Assembly (NCBI GenBank): GCA_030247675.1
Contig: JAOTRX010000002.1
Coordinates: 310,001 to 374,000 of the forward strand
Direction of reading: 5' to 3'
DNA from: Desulforhopalus sp.
GTDB taxonomy: Bacteria > Desulfobacterota > Desulfobulbia > Desulfobulbales > Desulfocapsaceae
Length of the DNA stretch: 64,000 bases
Both the position numbers and the translations under genes were made by a program. Below are positions 9,645 through 18,727 of the stretch, one piece after another. Each line of letters starts with the position of its first letter. Position 1 is the stretch's first letter. The notes under the pieces were generated by a model that worked only from the letters and a program-made list of their open reading frames with translations, was not told the DNA's origin and did not search any database.

Positions 9645-10907
9645 ATGGACAATCCAAAGAAAACGGTATTGCATGGCTGGCATGTCGAGCAGGGGGCAAA
9701 TATGGCCTCTTTTGGCAATTACGATATGCCACTGTGGTATAAAACCGGCGCCAAGGCCGAGCATCTGGCGGTTATCCAGGCGGCTGGCATTTTTGATACC
9801 AGCCATATGGCAGTGGTAGCGGTGCGCGGCCAGGGAGCTAGAGAGCTCCTGCAGCTGTGTCTCTGCAAGGACCTTCGTACCTGCGTCGGCAAGGAAAAAA
9901 CACCTCTGGTTGCCGGGAGATGTGTGTACGGAGTGTTTCTTGACGATGATGGAACGGTCATCGACGACGCCATCCTCTATCAGTTACAGGCCGAATCCTT
10001 TATGGTGGTGGTGAATGCCGGTATGGGCGGGGTTGTTGCCGGCCATCTGCAGAAGCACGCAAGCAGCCCCGATGTGGTTATTAATGACCTGACCGACAAG
10101 GTCGGCAAAATGGATATTCAGGGGCCGTTGGCGGCGGCGATTTTACAGAAAGTCCTGGTCGACCCCGGGGGTGTTTTTCACCAGTTGCCCTACTTTTCCT
10201 TTAAAGGCGGTTTTGGGACATTCGCAACCGATTGTCCACAGACCCTGGTCGACGGCACGCCGGTGCTTGTATCGCGTACCGGCTATACCGGCGAATTTGG
10301 CTTTGAACTCTTTGTCGCCATCGATCGGCTTCTCCCTCTTTGGTTAATGCTTCTGGAGGCAGGGCGGGAGAGCGGGCTGCTGGCCTGCGGTCTTGCCGCT
10401 CGGGATTCGCTTCGAGCGGGAGCGGTACTGCCTCTTTCCCATCAGGATATCGGGGCATGGCCGTTCTTGCACAACCCCTGGCAATTCGCACTTGCCTGGA
10501 ATGATGGAAGGACTGGGTTTACCAAGGATTTTATTGGTGCTGCCGCGTTGTTGAAGACCTCATGGCGGAAGTACACCCTTGCCTTTGCCGGGTTTGATCC
10601 GCGAAAGATCAATGCCGGTGAGGGGAATTGGGTGACGAACGAGGCCGGCGAGCCCATCGGTACCATCTTGACCTGCACCACCGATATGGCCATTGGTCGG
10701 GTGGACGGAGTGATAGTCAGTGTTGCCGACAATAAGGACTTCCCGGCCAAAGGGTTATGCTGTGGTTTCGTGTTGCTGGACCGGAACTGCGCTCCTGGTG
10801 AAAGGGTTGTCCTGACCGATGGAAAAAGAAAGATAGCCGTTGAAATACGAGCGGATATTCGTCCGAATAGAACTGCCAGAAGGCCAATGGACAAGATGCT
10901 GGCTTGA
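9645..10907 (+). CDS. gcvT: Glycine cleavage system T protein (aminomethyltransferase)
   Basis: This tetrahydrofolate-dependent enzyme releases ammonia from aminomethyl-lipoyl GcvH and forms 5,10-methylene-THF. Visible family motifs are FGNYDMPLWY near the N-terminus, GIFDTSHM, DDDGTVIDDAILY, GYTGEFGFELF and CGLAARDSLRAGAVLPLSHQDI. At 420 residues it is longer than E. coli GcvT (about 364). AGGTGGGA precedes the ATG. It is the first gene of gcvT-gcvH-gcvPA-gcvPB-lipB-lipA, all on the plus strand, and ends 25 bp before gcvH. The operon can run in either direction, giving glycine oxidation or, in anaerobes, glycine synthesis; direction is not visible here. Confidence 0.93.
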   Translation: MDNPKKTVLHGWHVEQGANMASFGNYDMPLWYKTGAKAEHLAVIQAAGIFDTSHMAVVAVRGQGARELLQLCLCKDLRTCVGKEKTPLVAGRCVYGVFLDDDGTVIDDAILYQLQAESFMVVVNAGMGGVVAGHLQKHASSPDVVINDLTDKVGKMDIQGPLAAAILQKVLVDPGGVFHQLPYFSFKGGFGTFATDCPQTLVDGTPVLVSRTGYTGEFGFELFVAIDRLLPLWLMLLEAGRESGLLACGLAARDSLRAGAVLPLSHQDIGAWPFLHNPWQFALAWNDGRTGFTKDFIGAAALLKTSWRKYTLAFAGFDPRKINAGEGNWVTNEAGEPIGTILTCTTDMAIGRVDGVIVSVADNKDFPAKGLCCGFVLLDRNCAPGERVVLTDGKRKIAVEIRADIRPNRTARRPMDKMLA

Positions 10908-10932
10908 TAATACTCTTAAGGGAGGCTGGATC

Positions 10933-11328
10933 ATGAAGGAACTGAGTGAGCTGATTTTTAGTGAGGAAGTGCGTTATACCGAGGATCACGAGTGGGTGAC
11001 CACCAGTGGCGCCACCCTCAAGGTCGGGATAAGTGATTATGCTCAGGATCAACTGGGGGATATCGTCTTTGTTGAGATGCCCGAAGCAGGGGCGACCTTT
11101 GCCAAAGGAGACCAGTTCGGTACCCTCGAATCGGTCAAGGCGGTATCCGAACTCTACCTGCCGATCGGCGGCGAGATCGTGGCGGTGAACGAGGCCCTTG
11201 GCGATGCCCCGGAATTGATCAATCAGGATTCCTACAGCAACTGGATTGTCGAGATCAAACCTGCCGACAGCAGTGAGCTTGACCAACTTTTAACCGCTGA
11301 TGCCTATCGTACCCTTCTCAAAGGATAA
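10933..11328 (+). CDS. gcvH: Glycine cleavage system H protein
   Basis: The 131-residue lipoyl carrier protein shuttles the methylamine group between the P, T and L proteins. It has the family opening YTEDHEWV and the lipoylation site ESVKAVSE (Lys69). The ATG at 10933, with GGGAGG upstream, is chosen; a longer frame reaching back into gcvT has no support. It ends 4 bp before the start of gcvPA. Lipoylation is presumably done by LipB and LipA encoded downstream in the same operon. Confidence 0.95.
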   Translation: MKELSELIFSEEVRYTEDHEWVTTSGATLKVGISDYAQDQLGDIVFVEMPEAGATFAKGDQFGTLESVKAVSELYLPIGGEIVAVNEALGDAPELINQDSYSNWIVEIKPADSSELDQLLTADAYRTLLKG

Positions 11329-11332
11329 TCTC

Positions 11333-12667
11333 ATGCGCTACTTACCGCATACCGATGATGAAATTCAGGAAATGCTGGCGGTTGTGGGGCGAAAGAGTCT
11401 CGACGAGTTGTTCTGTTCGGTACCGGATGCCTGCCGCTTTGTCGGAGACATGGATCTGCCCCCGTCGATGGATGAGTGGCAATTAACCGATCATGTCGGG
11501 CAACTGGCGGCGGCGATGCAGGTTAATCACACCTATAAAGTTCTCATCGGTGCCGGCAGTTATCACCACCATATCCCGGAGACCATCCGGACGATTATGA
11601 GCCGCTCCGAGTTTCTCACCGCCTATACCCCGTACCAGCCGGAGATGGCCCAAGGCACCCTGCAGGGCATCTTCGAATACCAGACACTGACCTCCCGATT
11701 GCTCGGCATGGATGTCACCAATGCCTCAATCTACGACGGCGCCTCAGCACTCGCCGAAGGCTTGCTGATGGGACTGCGGATAGCCAAGAAAAAGGTTCGG
11801 GTGGCGGTCTCTGCCGCTGTCCATCCCCATTACCGGGAGGTCGCCAGGGCCTATCTTTCTCCAACCTGTTACGAAATGGTCGAGCTGCCGGTTGGGCCCG
11901 ATGGCCGGACCGACCTCAGTGGTCTTGCCGGGCTTGGTGAGCTTGCGGCGGTGGCGATCCAGTCGCCAAATTTCTTTGGGGTGGTCGAGGATCTTACCGG
12001 GTTGGGCAAAACGATCCATGCCGCTGGGGCGCTCTTTATCACCGCCTTTACCGAGCCTCTGGCCTACGGTTTACTTAAAAATCCCGGGGATTGCGGTGCC
12101 GATATCGTCTGTGGCGAGGGCCAGAGTTTTGGGCTGTCACGGTCCTTTGGCGGGGCGGCCCTTGGCATGTTTGCCTGCCGCGACGAATTTGTTCGCAATA
12201 TGCCGGGTCGTTTGGTCGGCAAGACCCAGGACCTCGACGGCAAACGCGGTTTTGTCTTGACGCTCTCCACCCGCGAGCAGCATATCCGCCGGGAAAAGGC
12301 CACCTCGAATATCTGCTCCAACCAGGGGATCTGCACCTTGATCGCCGCCATGTATATGGCCTCGCTGGGTGGTTCGGGTCTCAGTGAACTGGCTCGACTT
12401 AATTACAGCAAGGCCGAATATCTCAAGGCCCAGTTTCGCGCCAAGGGGGCGAAGATCGTCTTTGATTCTCCGACCTTTAATGAATTTGTCGTTGAATTCC
12501 AGGAGGATTTTCGGCCGGCATACCACCGCTTGCTCGCAAAAAAAATTGTCGCTGGTCTCGACCTGGGAAGATACTATCCGGAACATGCCGGTCGGTACCT
12601 TTTCTGTGCCACGGAAACGGCTTCAAAAGAGGTGCTGGACGCAGTCGCAGGGGAGGTGAGGTCATGA
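11333..12667 (+). CDS. gcvPA: Glycine dehydrogenase (decarboxylating) subunit 1
   Basis: A 444-residue subunit corresponding to the N-terminal half of the P protein, which forms the active decarboxylase with GcvPB. Recognisable stretches are YLPHTDDEIQEML at the start, GAGSYHHHIP, TPYQPEMAQGTLQGIFEYQT, NASIYDGASALAEG, GQSFGLSRSFGGAALG and the end GRYYPEHAGRYLFCATET. This half lacks the PLP-binding lysine, as expected. AAAGGA precedes the ATG at 11333. The stop overlaps the gcvPB start (ATGA), which suggests coupled translation to give equal amounts of the two subunits. Confidence 0.95.
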   Translation: MRYLPHTDDEIQEMLAVVGRKSLDELFCSVPDACRFVGDMDLPPSMDEWQLTDHVGQLAAAMQVNHTYKVLIGAGSYHHHIPETIRTIMSRSEFLTAYTPYQPEMAQGTLQGIFEYQTLTSRLLGMDVTNASIYDGASALAEGLLMGLRIAKKKVRVAVSAAVHPHYREVARAYLSPTCYEMVELPVGPDGRTDLSGLAGLGELAAVAIQSPNFFGVVEDLTGLGKTIHAAGALFITAFTEPLAYGLLKNPGDCGADIVCGEGQSFGLSRSFGGAALGMFACRDEFVRNMPGRLVGKTQDLDGKRGFVLTLSTREQHIRREKATSNICSNQGICTLIAAMYMASLGGSGLSELARLNYSKAEYLKAQFRAKGAKIVFDSPTFNEFVVEFQEDFRPAYHRLLAKKIVAGLDLGRYYPEHAGRYLFCATETASKEVLDAVAGEVRS

Positions 12668-14130
12668 GCGCAACACAGGTACCGGGGGCAAGCGGCATCA
12701 TTCAAAACGAAGCCCTGCTTTGGGAGAAAGGCAAAAAAGGTCGACGGGGGATGTGCGTTCCGGCAAGCGATGTGCCGGAGGCCACGCTACCCGCCGAGTT
12801 GCAGGGGCAGGGCATCGATTTTCCCGATCTCAGCGAGGTCGATGTGGTGCGCCATTATACCCGGCTGTCACAATGGAATTACGGGGTCGACACCGGCATG
12901 TATCCCCTTGGCTCCTGCACCATGAAATACAACCCGAAGATCAACGAAAAGGTGGCGGCAACGCCTGAGCTGGCCGCTGCCCATCCGATGCTTGCCGATG
13001 AGCTGGTGCAGGGCAATCTCCGGGTGATGTACGAGTTACAGGAGTCTCTCGCGGCCATTACCGGCCTGCCGGGCGTGACCGTTCAACCGGCGGCTGGGGC
13101 GCATGGTGAGCTGACCGGCATGCTGATCTTTGCCGCGTATCACAAGAGCCGCAATTCCCTGCGCAACAAGATCCTTATTCCCGATACCGCCCACGGCACC
13201 AACCCGGCCAGCGCCGCTCTGTGCGGTTACAAGCCTGTACCCATCAAGTCGGGGCCGAACGGCATCATTGATGTTCAGTCCATCGCGGCGGTCATGGACG
13301 AAGAAACCGCCGGAATCATGATCACCAACCCCAATACCCTCGGCCTCTTTGAGACCAATATCCGCGAGATTGCCGAGCTGGTGCACGCCAAGGGCGGGCT
13401 GGTCTACGGCGACGGGGCGAACATGAATGCAGTTATGGGCATCATCAATGCCCGGAGCTGTGGGGTGGACGTCCTGCACCTCAATCTCCATAAGACCTTC
13501 TCGACCCCCCACGGCGGCGGTGGGCCGGGGGCCGGGCCGGTATGCGTCACTGAGGAACTGACGAAATATTTGCCCGCGCCGCGCGCAACAAAAGTGGCGA
13601 ACGGCTACCTTTTGGATTATGGCGGTTCTGAATCGATTGGCCGGGTTCACGCCTTCCATGGTAACTTCTCAGTGCTTCTCCGCGCCTACAGCTACATTCG
13701 CACCATGGGTGCCAGAAACCTCAAGAAGGCCAGTCAGCTGGCGGTGCTCAACGCCGCCTATATCAAGGAAAAGTTGAAAGATACCTTGCCGCTCGCCTAT
13801 AACCGGCCGTGTATGCACGAGTGTGTCTTTTCCGACGCCTGGCTGCAGGAGGATAAGATCAGTACCCTTGACCTTGCCAAGCGTCTTATCGACTGCGGCT
13901 ATCATCCGCCGACCATCTATTTCCCTCTGGTGGTGCATGGGGCGATCATGATTGAACCGACCGAGACGGAGTGCAAGGCCGATATCGACCAGTTCATCGA
14001 GGTGGTGCAGATGATTGTCCGCGAGGCCAAGGAAAATCCTGAGCTCCTGCGCCAGGCACCCCAGAGGGCAAAGATGCGGCGCCTTGATGAAACCCTGGCG
14101 GCACGACACCCCTGCCTCTGTGGTTCATGA
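12664..14130 (+). CDS. gcvPB: Glycine dehydrogenase (decarboxylating) subunit 2
   Basis: The 488-residue, PLP-bearing half of the split P protein decarboxylates glycine and transfers aminomethyl to lipoyl-GcvH. The PLP lysine is in LHLNLHKTFS (Lys277), followed by the Gly-rich THGGGGPG-like loop (STPHGGGGPGAG). Other family stretches are YPLGSCTMKYNPKINE, PDTAHGTNPASA and YFPLVVHGAIMIEPTETE. It overlaps gcvPA by 4 bp and the lipB start by 44 bp. Split P proteins are common in archaea, Gram-positives and anaerobic deltaproteobacteria, in contrast to the fused GcvP of E. coli. Confidence 0.95.
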   Translation: MSATQVPGASGIIQNEALLWEKGKKGRRGMCVPASDVPEATLPAELQGQGIDFPDLSEVDVVRHYTRLSQWNYGVDTGMYPLGSCTMKYNPKINEKVAATPELAAAHPMLADELVQGNLRVMYELQESLAAITGLPGVTVQPAAGAHGELTGMLIFAAYHKSRNSLRNKILIPDTAHGTNPASAALCGYKPVPIKSGPNGIIDVQSIAAVMDEETAGIMITNPNTLGLFETNIREIAELVHAKGGLVYGDGANMNAVMGIINARSCGVDVLHLNLHKTFSTPHGGGGPGAGPVCVTEELTKYLPAPRATKVANGYLLDYGGSESIGRVHAFHGNFSVLLRAYSYIRTMGARNLKKASQLAVLNAAYIKEKLKDTLPLAYNRPCMHECVFSDAWLQEDKISTLDLAKRLIDCGYHPPTIYFPLVVHGAIMIEPTETECKADIDQFIEVVQMIVREAKENPELLRQAPQRAKMRRLDETLAARHPCLCGS

Positions 14131-14878
14131 CGGGAAGGCCGCCTGCGTAGTCGATCTGGGTTTAGTCGACTACGCGGCGGTTCGTGCCCTGCAATTGGCC
14201 CTCGTTGAGAAAAGACGCAGTGGCCAACCGGTGGACGATGTCTTTTTGGTGACCGAACACCCCCGCACCTTCACCCTTGGCAGACGGGGAGGCCGCCGGC
14301 ATCTTATGGTGTCAGAGGAATTTCTTAGGGAAAGGCAGATACCTCTGCTGCATATCGAACGTGGCGGCGATATAACCTATCACGGCCCAGGGCAATTGGT
14401 GGTGTATCCGATAGTTCACCTGCGCCAGGCGGGGCTTGGGGTTGCCGAGTATGTGTGTTGCCTGGAAGAGATCATGCTCCGTCTCGCCGCCGAAAGCGGA
14501 GTCGTCGCCGGACGGGATCCCCGCAACCACGGGGTTTGGGCGGGCGGGAAAAAACTTGGCAGCGTCGGCATCGCCATCCGCCACGGCATCACCTTTCATG
14601 GCCTGGCCCTCAATGTGAGCCTTGACCTCGCACCGTTTTCCTGGGTCAATCCTTGTGGCCTTGCTGGGGTGCAGATGACCTCTCTCAGCCGGGAATGTGG
14701 CCGGCAAGTCGAGGTGGGAGCGTTAAAAAAAGACCTCCTTGGACAACTTACACGGATATTTGGTCGCCCTTTTATCCCCCTTAGTAAGGAAAATCTTCAT
14801 GTCATCGTGCACAAGCCCGAACCCTTCGGGCAAACCCAAATGGCTGAGGCGCAGTCTGCCGACCGGACCGGAATATGA
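14087..14878 (+). CDS. lipB: Octanoyl-ACP:protein octanoyltransferase
   Basis: The 263-residue enzyme moves octanoate from acyl-carrier protein to apo-lipoyl domains such as GcvH. It shows the family's RGGDITYHGPGQ motif, the lysine segment AGGKKLGSVGI (Lys156) and the catalytic Cys in NPCGLAGVQMTS (Cys190). The ATG at 14087 is chosen because it keeps the conserved VVDLGLVDYAA opening and allows modest overlap with gcvPB; the longer frame at 14015 is unlikely, and a GTG at 14120 is possible. The C-terminus extends well past that of E. coli LipB and overlaps the lipA start by 80 bp in another frame. Confidence 0.92.
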   Translation: MKPWRHDTPASVVHDGKAACVVDLGLVDYAAVRALQLALVEKRRSGQPVDDVFLVTEHPRTFTLGRRGGRRHLMVSEEFLRERQIPLLHIERGGDITYHGPGQLVVYPIVHLRQAGLGVAEYVCCLEEIMLRLAAESGVVAGRDPRNHGVWAGGKKLGSVGIAIRHGITFHGLALNVSLDLAPFSWVNPCGLAGVQMTSLSRECGRQVEVGALKKDLLGQLTRIFGRPFIPLSKENLHVIVHKPEPFGQTQMAEAQSADRTGI

Positions 14879-15695
14879 GAAGATCCGTAAGCTGCTGATA
14901 GGCCATGGTCTGACCACCGTCTGCCAGGCAGCTAAATGTCCGAACCTGTTCGAGTGCTATGGCAAGGGGACGGCGACCTTTATGATCCTCGGCGACAAAT
15001 GCACCCGCAACTGCCGGTTTTGTGCGGTCGGTCATTCGCCCGAAGCACCCCCAGATCTTGAGGAACCGGGGCGGGTCGCCAAGGCGGTGGCCCTTCTCGG
15101 TCTGCGTTATGCCGTGGTCACCTCGGTGACCCGTGATGACTTGCCGGACGGTGGGGCGGCGCTTTTCGCCCAAACTGTGGCATCCATTCGCGAACGTCAG
15201 CCAAACACCCTGGTGGAGCTGCTTATCCCTGATCTGCAGGGTGACCGTCAGGCCCTTGCCGCCATCCTCAATGCCGGTCCGGACGTCCTCAATCATAATA
15301 TCGAGACGGTGGCACGATTGTATCCCGAGGTGCGGCCGCAGGCCGAATATGGTCGCTCCCTTGAGCTGCTCCGCCGGGCCAAGAAAAGCCATCCGCAGAT
15401 ACCGACCAAGACCGGAATCATGCTTGGCCTTGGCGAAACGGACAGCGAGCTTGAAGAAGCCTGGCGCGATCTGCGCACGGTTGGCTGCGACATCCTCACT
15501 ATGGGCCAGTACCTCCAGCCGAGTACGCTCCATCTTCCGGTGCGGCGTTTCCTGCCGCCCGAGGAATTCGCAAATTTGGCTGAGAGGGCCTTGGCCTTTG
15601 GTTTTGCAGGCGTTGCCGCCGGACCCTTTGTCCGCAGCTCTTACCAGGCAGAGGTCCTCTATCGCCAAGCAATGCGCAGTATCAGGGGCAGATGA
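14799..15695 (+). CDS. lipA: Lipoyl synthase
   Basis: The 298-residue radical-SAM enzyme inserts two sulfurs into octanoyl groups to make lipoate. The auxiliary cluster ligands are Cys42, Cys47 and Cys53 (CQAAKCPNLFEC), and the radical-SAM cluster ligands are Cys68, Cys72 and Cys75 (CTRNCRFC). TSVTRDDLPDGG, NHNIETV and the end RSSYQAEV are also typical. AAGGA lies eight bases before the ATG at 14799; the frame opening at 14739 would overlap lipB further without a ribosome site. This is the last gene of the glycine cleavage operon. The next gene, 18 bp on, is on the opposite strand. Confidence 0.95.
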   Translation: MSSCTSPNPSGKPKWLRRSLPTGPEYEKIRKLLIGHGLTTVCQAAKCPNLFECYGKGTATFMILGDKCTRNCRFCAVGHSPEAPPDLEEPGRVAKAVALLGLRYAVVTSVTRDDLPDGGAALFAQTVASIRERQPNTLVELLIPDLQGDRQALAAILNAGPDVLNHNIETVARLYPEVRPQAEYGRSLELLRRAKKSHPQIPTKTGIMLGLGETDSELEEAWRDLRTVGCDILTMGQYLQPSTLHLPVRRFLPPEEFANLAERALAFGFAGVAAGPFVRSSYQAEVLYRQAMRSIRGR

Positions 15696-15713
15696 TGGGC
15701 GTGGTGCTGGATA

Positions 15714-16283
15714 CTACAGGGCAAACGGCAGGAACATTTTGGTAGATTTGCGGTACTCCTGGTAGACCGGGCCGAAGAATGCCAGGTTTTCCTGTTCTTC
15801 GATGCGGCCGACAATAAACAATAGCACAGTTGTTGCAAGGGCAACCGCAAGTCCCGGAAGGCTAAAGTGTTTGAGGAAGGCACCCCAGGTCAGTAAGAGC
15901 AGTGAACTGTACATGGGGTGGCGGATGTAGCGGTAGATGCCTTCGGTGACCAGGGCGGTGGTGTTCTCGAAGGCGAGGTTTTCCGGCGAGTCGGCCCTGG
16001 GCCTTTCGCCGCCAATCTTTCGTAACAGGTGCTGTCCTTGGATGACGAAGAGGATGGAGGCAGTCAGCAGCAGCCAGGAGACAATTTGCTGTGGGGCAAA
16101 CACATCAGTAAACCAAAAAGGGTGGTTGTAGAGCACCAGGAAAAGGATCCCCTCAAAGGCAAAGAATCGATAGAAGCCATGGCATCGCGGATTCTGCAGG
16201 GCTTTCCAGGAGAGACTGAGGAAGACGAGGGTGACAATGACAAAGAACAATAACCTGACAAACGAAAAAGGTACGATTTCCAT
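15714..16283 (-). CDS. Isoprenylcysteine carboxyl methyltransferase-like membrane protein
   Basis: The start is placed at the ATG at 16283 (189 residues), because hydrophobic sequence begins there. The longer frame to 16409 would overlap nhaR and adds a Cys/His-rich N-terminus of doubtful reality. There are about five membrane helices. The C-terminal signature YRYIRHPMYSSLLLLTWG, followed by EEQENLAFFGPVYQEYRKSTKMFLP, is that of the ICMT/phospholipid methyltransferase superfamily, in which the RHP and the downstream E-E region bind SAM. Bacterial members methylate lipids or small hydrophobic compounds, and the substrate is unknown. It lies just downstream of nhaR on the same strand and may share its transcript. 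Confidence 0.8.
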   Translation of the reverse strand: MEIVPFSFVRLLFFVIVTLVFLSLSWKALQNPRCHGFYRFFAFEGILFLVLYNHPFWFTDVFAPQQIVSWLLLTASILFVIQGQHLLRKIGGERPRADSPENLAFENTTALVTEGIYRYIRHPMYSSLLLLTWGAFLKHFSLPGLAVALATTVLLFIVGRIEEQENLAFFGPVYQEYRKSTKMFLPFAL

Positions 16284-16380
16284 CTTCTTCCATTCCTTAG
16301 CGTGAGAGGCCGAAAAGTCGGCATTGAGCGTGCAGCGCTTACAGTGTTCTTCAAATCCTTTGTGTGGCAGCCGGCGTGGT

Positions 16381-17298
16381 TTATGGGCGGTCATTGTTCC
16401 ATTGTTCACCGAAACCGCGGGCCGCGTTGCGAATGGCGACGACGGCTGGGTGTTTTATTATCCGTTCAACGGAAATCGCATAAATGCGTTCCTTGACGAT
16501 ATCTGATCTGCCGATTATGGCAACATTATGTTGGCGGCACACCTCCTGCTCAATGACCGTTGGTACGGCAAAGACTCCGTCACCTGCTTGGCCGAACGCC
16601 TTGAGAAGGGCATGGTCATCAAATTCACCGGCAATCTCCGGCCGGATGTCAAGCGAGGAAAACCATTGATCGAGGCTGCCGCGCAATGCCGACATCGGTG
16701 TTGGCAGGAGCATCCGTACATTGTCCAATGATTGCGGGAAGCCTTGGCGCAGCGGGGCGGCGATCGACTCCACTGCGCAAAAGGTTACACCGCATTCACC
16801 GAGAAGATGGCTGTATGCCTTGACGCTCATGCCGGGTTTTATCGGTGTGTCGGTGAGAACAATATCCAGGCTGTGAATGGCCAGTTCCGCCAAGAGTTGT
16901 TTTTCTTTTCCTTCATGGCAGACAAGACGCAAGCCTGCGGGAAGCATCAGGGCTGGCTCCAATATTCTTCTCGCCATCAATTTGGGGAGCATGTCGACAA
17001 TACCTACCTCAAAGCGGAGCGGCCCGGCAACCGCCCTTCCCTTCACTGTATCGAGCAATTCCAGGCCGAGGTTAAAGATTTCGTCGGCGTAGCGAAAAAC
17101 CACATGTCCGAATTCAGTAAGCTCCAGATTGCGTCCCACCCGCCGGAAGAGTTTGCCGCCTAGCGACTCTTCAAGCCTGCTTATTTGCATACTGACCGTC
17201 GAGGGTGCGAGCCGGAGCTGTTCACTGGCCCTGGTGATGCTCTCTTCTTTTGCAACAATCCAGAAGTATTGGAGGTGGTGGTAGTTAAGCCATTCCAT
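16381..17298 (-). CDS. nhaR: LysR-type transcriptional regulator, NhaR-like
   Basis: The 305-residue product opens with LNYHHLQYFWIVAKEESITRASEQL, the N-terminal helix-turn-helix typical of NhaR, followed by STVSMQISRLEESLGGKLF. Stretches such as YADEIFNLGLELLD, LLGECGVTFC, GEFDDHALLKAFG and AERIIKHPAV-like (VERIIKHPAV) align by eye with E. coli NhaR over its length. NhaR activates the Na+/H+ antiporter gene nhaA and other stress genes. No nhaA is in this window; the neighbours are a methyltransferase-like protein downstream and, divergently, a membrane protein with TerC. The target is therefore unknown. The name is given on sequence similarity. Confidence 0.85.
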   Translation of the reverse strand: MEWLNYHHLQYFWIVAKEESITRASEQLRLAPSTVSMQISRLEESLGGKLFRRVGRNLELTEFGHVVFRYADEIFNLGLELLDTVKGRAVAGPLRFEVGIVDMLPKLMARRILEPALMLPAGLRLVCHEGKEKQLLAELAIHSLDIVLTDTPIKPGMSVKAYSHLLGECGVTFCAVESIAAPLRQGFPQSLDNVRMLLPTPMSALRGSLDQWFSSLDIRPEIAGEFDDHALLKAFGQAGDGVFAVPTVIEQEVCRQHNVAIIGRSDIVKERIYAISVERIIKHPAVVAIRNAARGFGEQWNNDRP

Positions 17299-17485
17299 TT
17301 TAATTTTCGATTATATCGAATAAGCGAGCTGTTATTATCTATTTGTTCAAACTGATGTTGATTGCTATCGTGTCCAGCAAGACACAATCTACAAAAATTC
17401 TTCTTCTGCAGAGTACGAGAAGTTTGAGTTTTTGCACAGGAAAACCTGTAATGCAATAATGTTCAAGCGATATAAGAGAGGCCAA

Positions 17486-17845
17486 ATGAAACAAACCATG
17501 TCACCGTCATCTCACCACAATGTACCAACCAATCATTTATTGAAACGAAGGTTAAAAATTATTCTCGGCATAGCCCTGGGAGGATTCCTCCTCCTCGGCG
17601 GTCTTGTCTTCTGGGTGGGGTTTGCTGCTTTCAAAGGTGTGGCTGATTTTGCAGCAGATGCCAGGCTGCCGGAGAAGGTGGCACAGGTGCAACAGGGCAT
17701 TGAAAAAACTGGTAACCTTCCCCGGCTCGGTTGCCTGGATGTAGCACAAAACCTCTTGAATGTTGAGGTATGGCTTGATAGGCCGGTGGCTGAAAATATT
17801 GACAGTCTGAAGATCGCCTGTTTGCAGGATACAGGCAAGGAATAA
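17486..17845 (+). CDS. Single-pass membrane protein of unknown function
   Basis: The 119-residue product starts at the ATG at 17486 with GAGAGG upstream. A basic segment (KRRLKIILG) is followed by one long membrane helix (about residues 33-55), and then an extracytoplasmic part of about 60 residues containing two Cys (LPRLGCLDVAQNLLN and LKIACLQDTGKE). I do not recognise a family. It ends 5 bp before the terC-like gene and is very probably co-transcribed with it, so it may be an accessory to that transporter. Confidence 0.65.
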   Translation: MKQTMSPSSHHNVPTNHLLKRRLKIILGIALGGFLLLGGLVFWVGFAAFKGVADFAADARLPEKVAQVQQGIEKTGNLPRLGCLDVAQNLLNVEVWLDRPVAENIDSLKIACLQDTGKE

Positions 17846-17850
17846 CGGAC

Positions 17851-18606
17851 ATGTTTGAATGGATCTATATGACCGAGGCCTGGGTGGCGTTGGCAACTCT
17901 TCTCTCCCTGGAAATTGTGCTCGGTATAGACAATATAATTTTCATAACCATCCTGGTGGGTAAGTTGCCGGAAGCGAAGAGGGATCTGGCAAGAACCTTG
18001 GGGATCAGTTTGGCAATGGTTTCCCGGCTTGCTCTACTGTTTAGTCTGGCGTGGATTATTGGTATGGTGGAACCTTTGTTCACGGTACTGGGCCAGCAGA
18101 TATCGGGGAGGGACCTGGTGCTCATTTGCGGCGGTTTGTTTCTTCTTGCCAAGGCAACCCATGAAATCCATGGCAGCCTGGAGGCCGCCGTGGTTCCGGC
18201 AGGCACCAAGACAGCAAGCGTTTCCAGCAGTTTTTATGCTACCATCGTGCAGATCGCCATTATCGATATCGTTTTTTCGCTTGATTCGGTGATCACGGCG
18301 GTCGGTCTGGTGGAGCATATCTCGGTGATGGTTATTGCCATAATTGGGGCGGTGGTGGTTATGCTGTTTGCCGCTAAACCTATCGGAACCTTTGTGGACA
18401 ACCATCCGACCATTAAGATACTTGCCCTGTCTTTTCTTATCTTGATAGGTTTTACCCTCGTTGCGGAAGGTTTCGATATTCATGTACCAAAAGGATATAT
18501 TTACTTTGCGATGCTCTTTTCTGTGGTGGTTGAAATGCTTAACATACGAGTACACCGTCACAGGACCGGCGAGTCGCTCAAACTCAAAAAAAAGATAGAG
18601 GCATAA
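17851..18606 (+). CDS. TerC family integral membrane protein
   Basis: The 251-residue product has about seven membrane helices and the TerC hallmark acidic helices: LEIVLGIDNIIFITILVGKLP near residue 20 and DIVFSLDSVITAVGLV near residue 145. TerC-family proteins were found in tellurium resistance; several (Alx, YkoY/MeeF types) export manganese. The short membrane protein just upstream is probably co-transcribed, and HtpX follows 120 bp downstream. No yybP-ykoY manganese riboswitch is visible upstream. Metal export is inferred from family. Confidence 0.88.
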   Translation: MFEWIYMTEAWVALATLLSLEIVLGIDNIIFITILVGKLPEAKRDLARTLGISLAMVSRLALLFSLAWIIGMVEPLFTVLGQQISGRDLVLICGGLFLLAKATHEIHGSLEAAVVPAGTKTASVSSSFYATIVQIAIIDIVFSLDSVITAVGLVEHISVMVIAIIGAVVVMLFAAKPIGTFVDNHPTIKILALSFLILIGFTLVAEGFDIHVPKGYIYFAMLFSVVVEMLNIRVHRHRTGESLKLKKKIEA

Positions 18607-18727
18607 AGAGAGAATGAAGAGTACGCGTACAGTATAACAAGGCCTTGTCAGTCACAGTTGTAGTTGGTTGTGTGCGTTTTCTGGCGCAGTAACAATAGTG
18701 AAAAATCTTTAATAATGGAGGGTTAGC

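Noticed and set aside
13036..13659. 207-codon frame antisense to gcvPB
   Set aside because: gcvPB has full-length family similarity including its PLP lysine; the antisense frame has none.
17300..17485. yybP-ykoY manganese riboswitch upstream of the TerC gene pair
   Set aside because: The characteristic conserved loops of that aptamer are not present.
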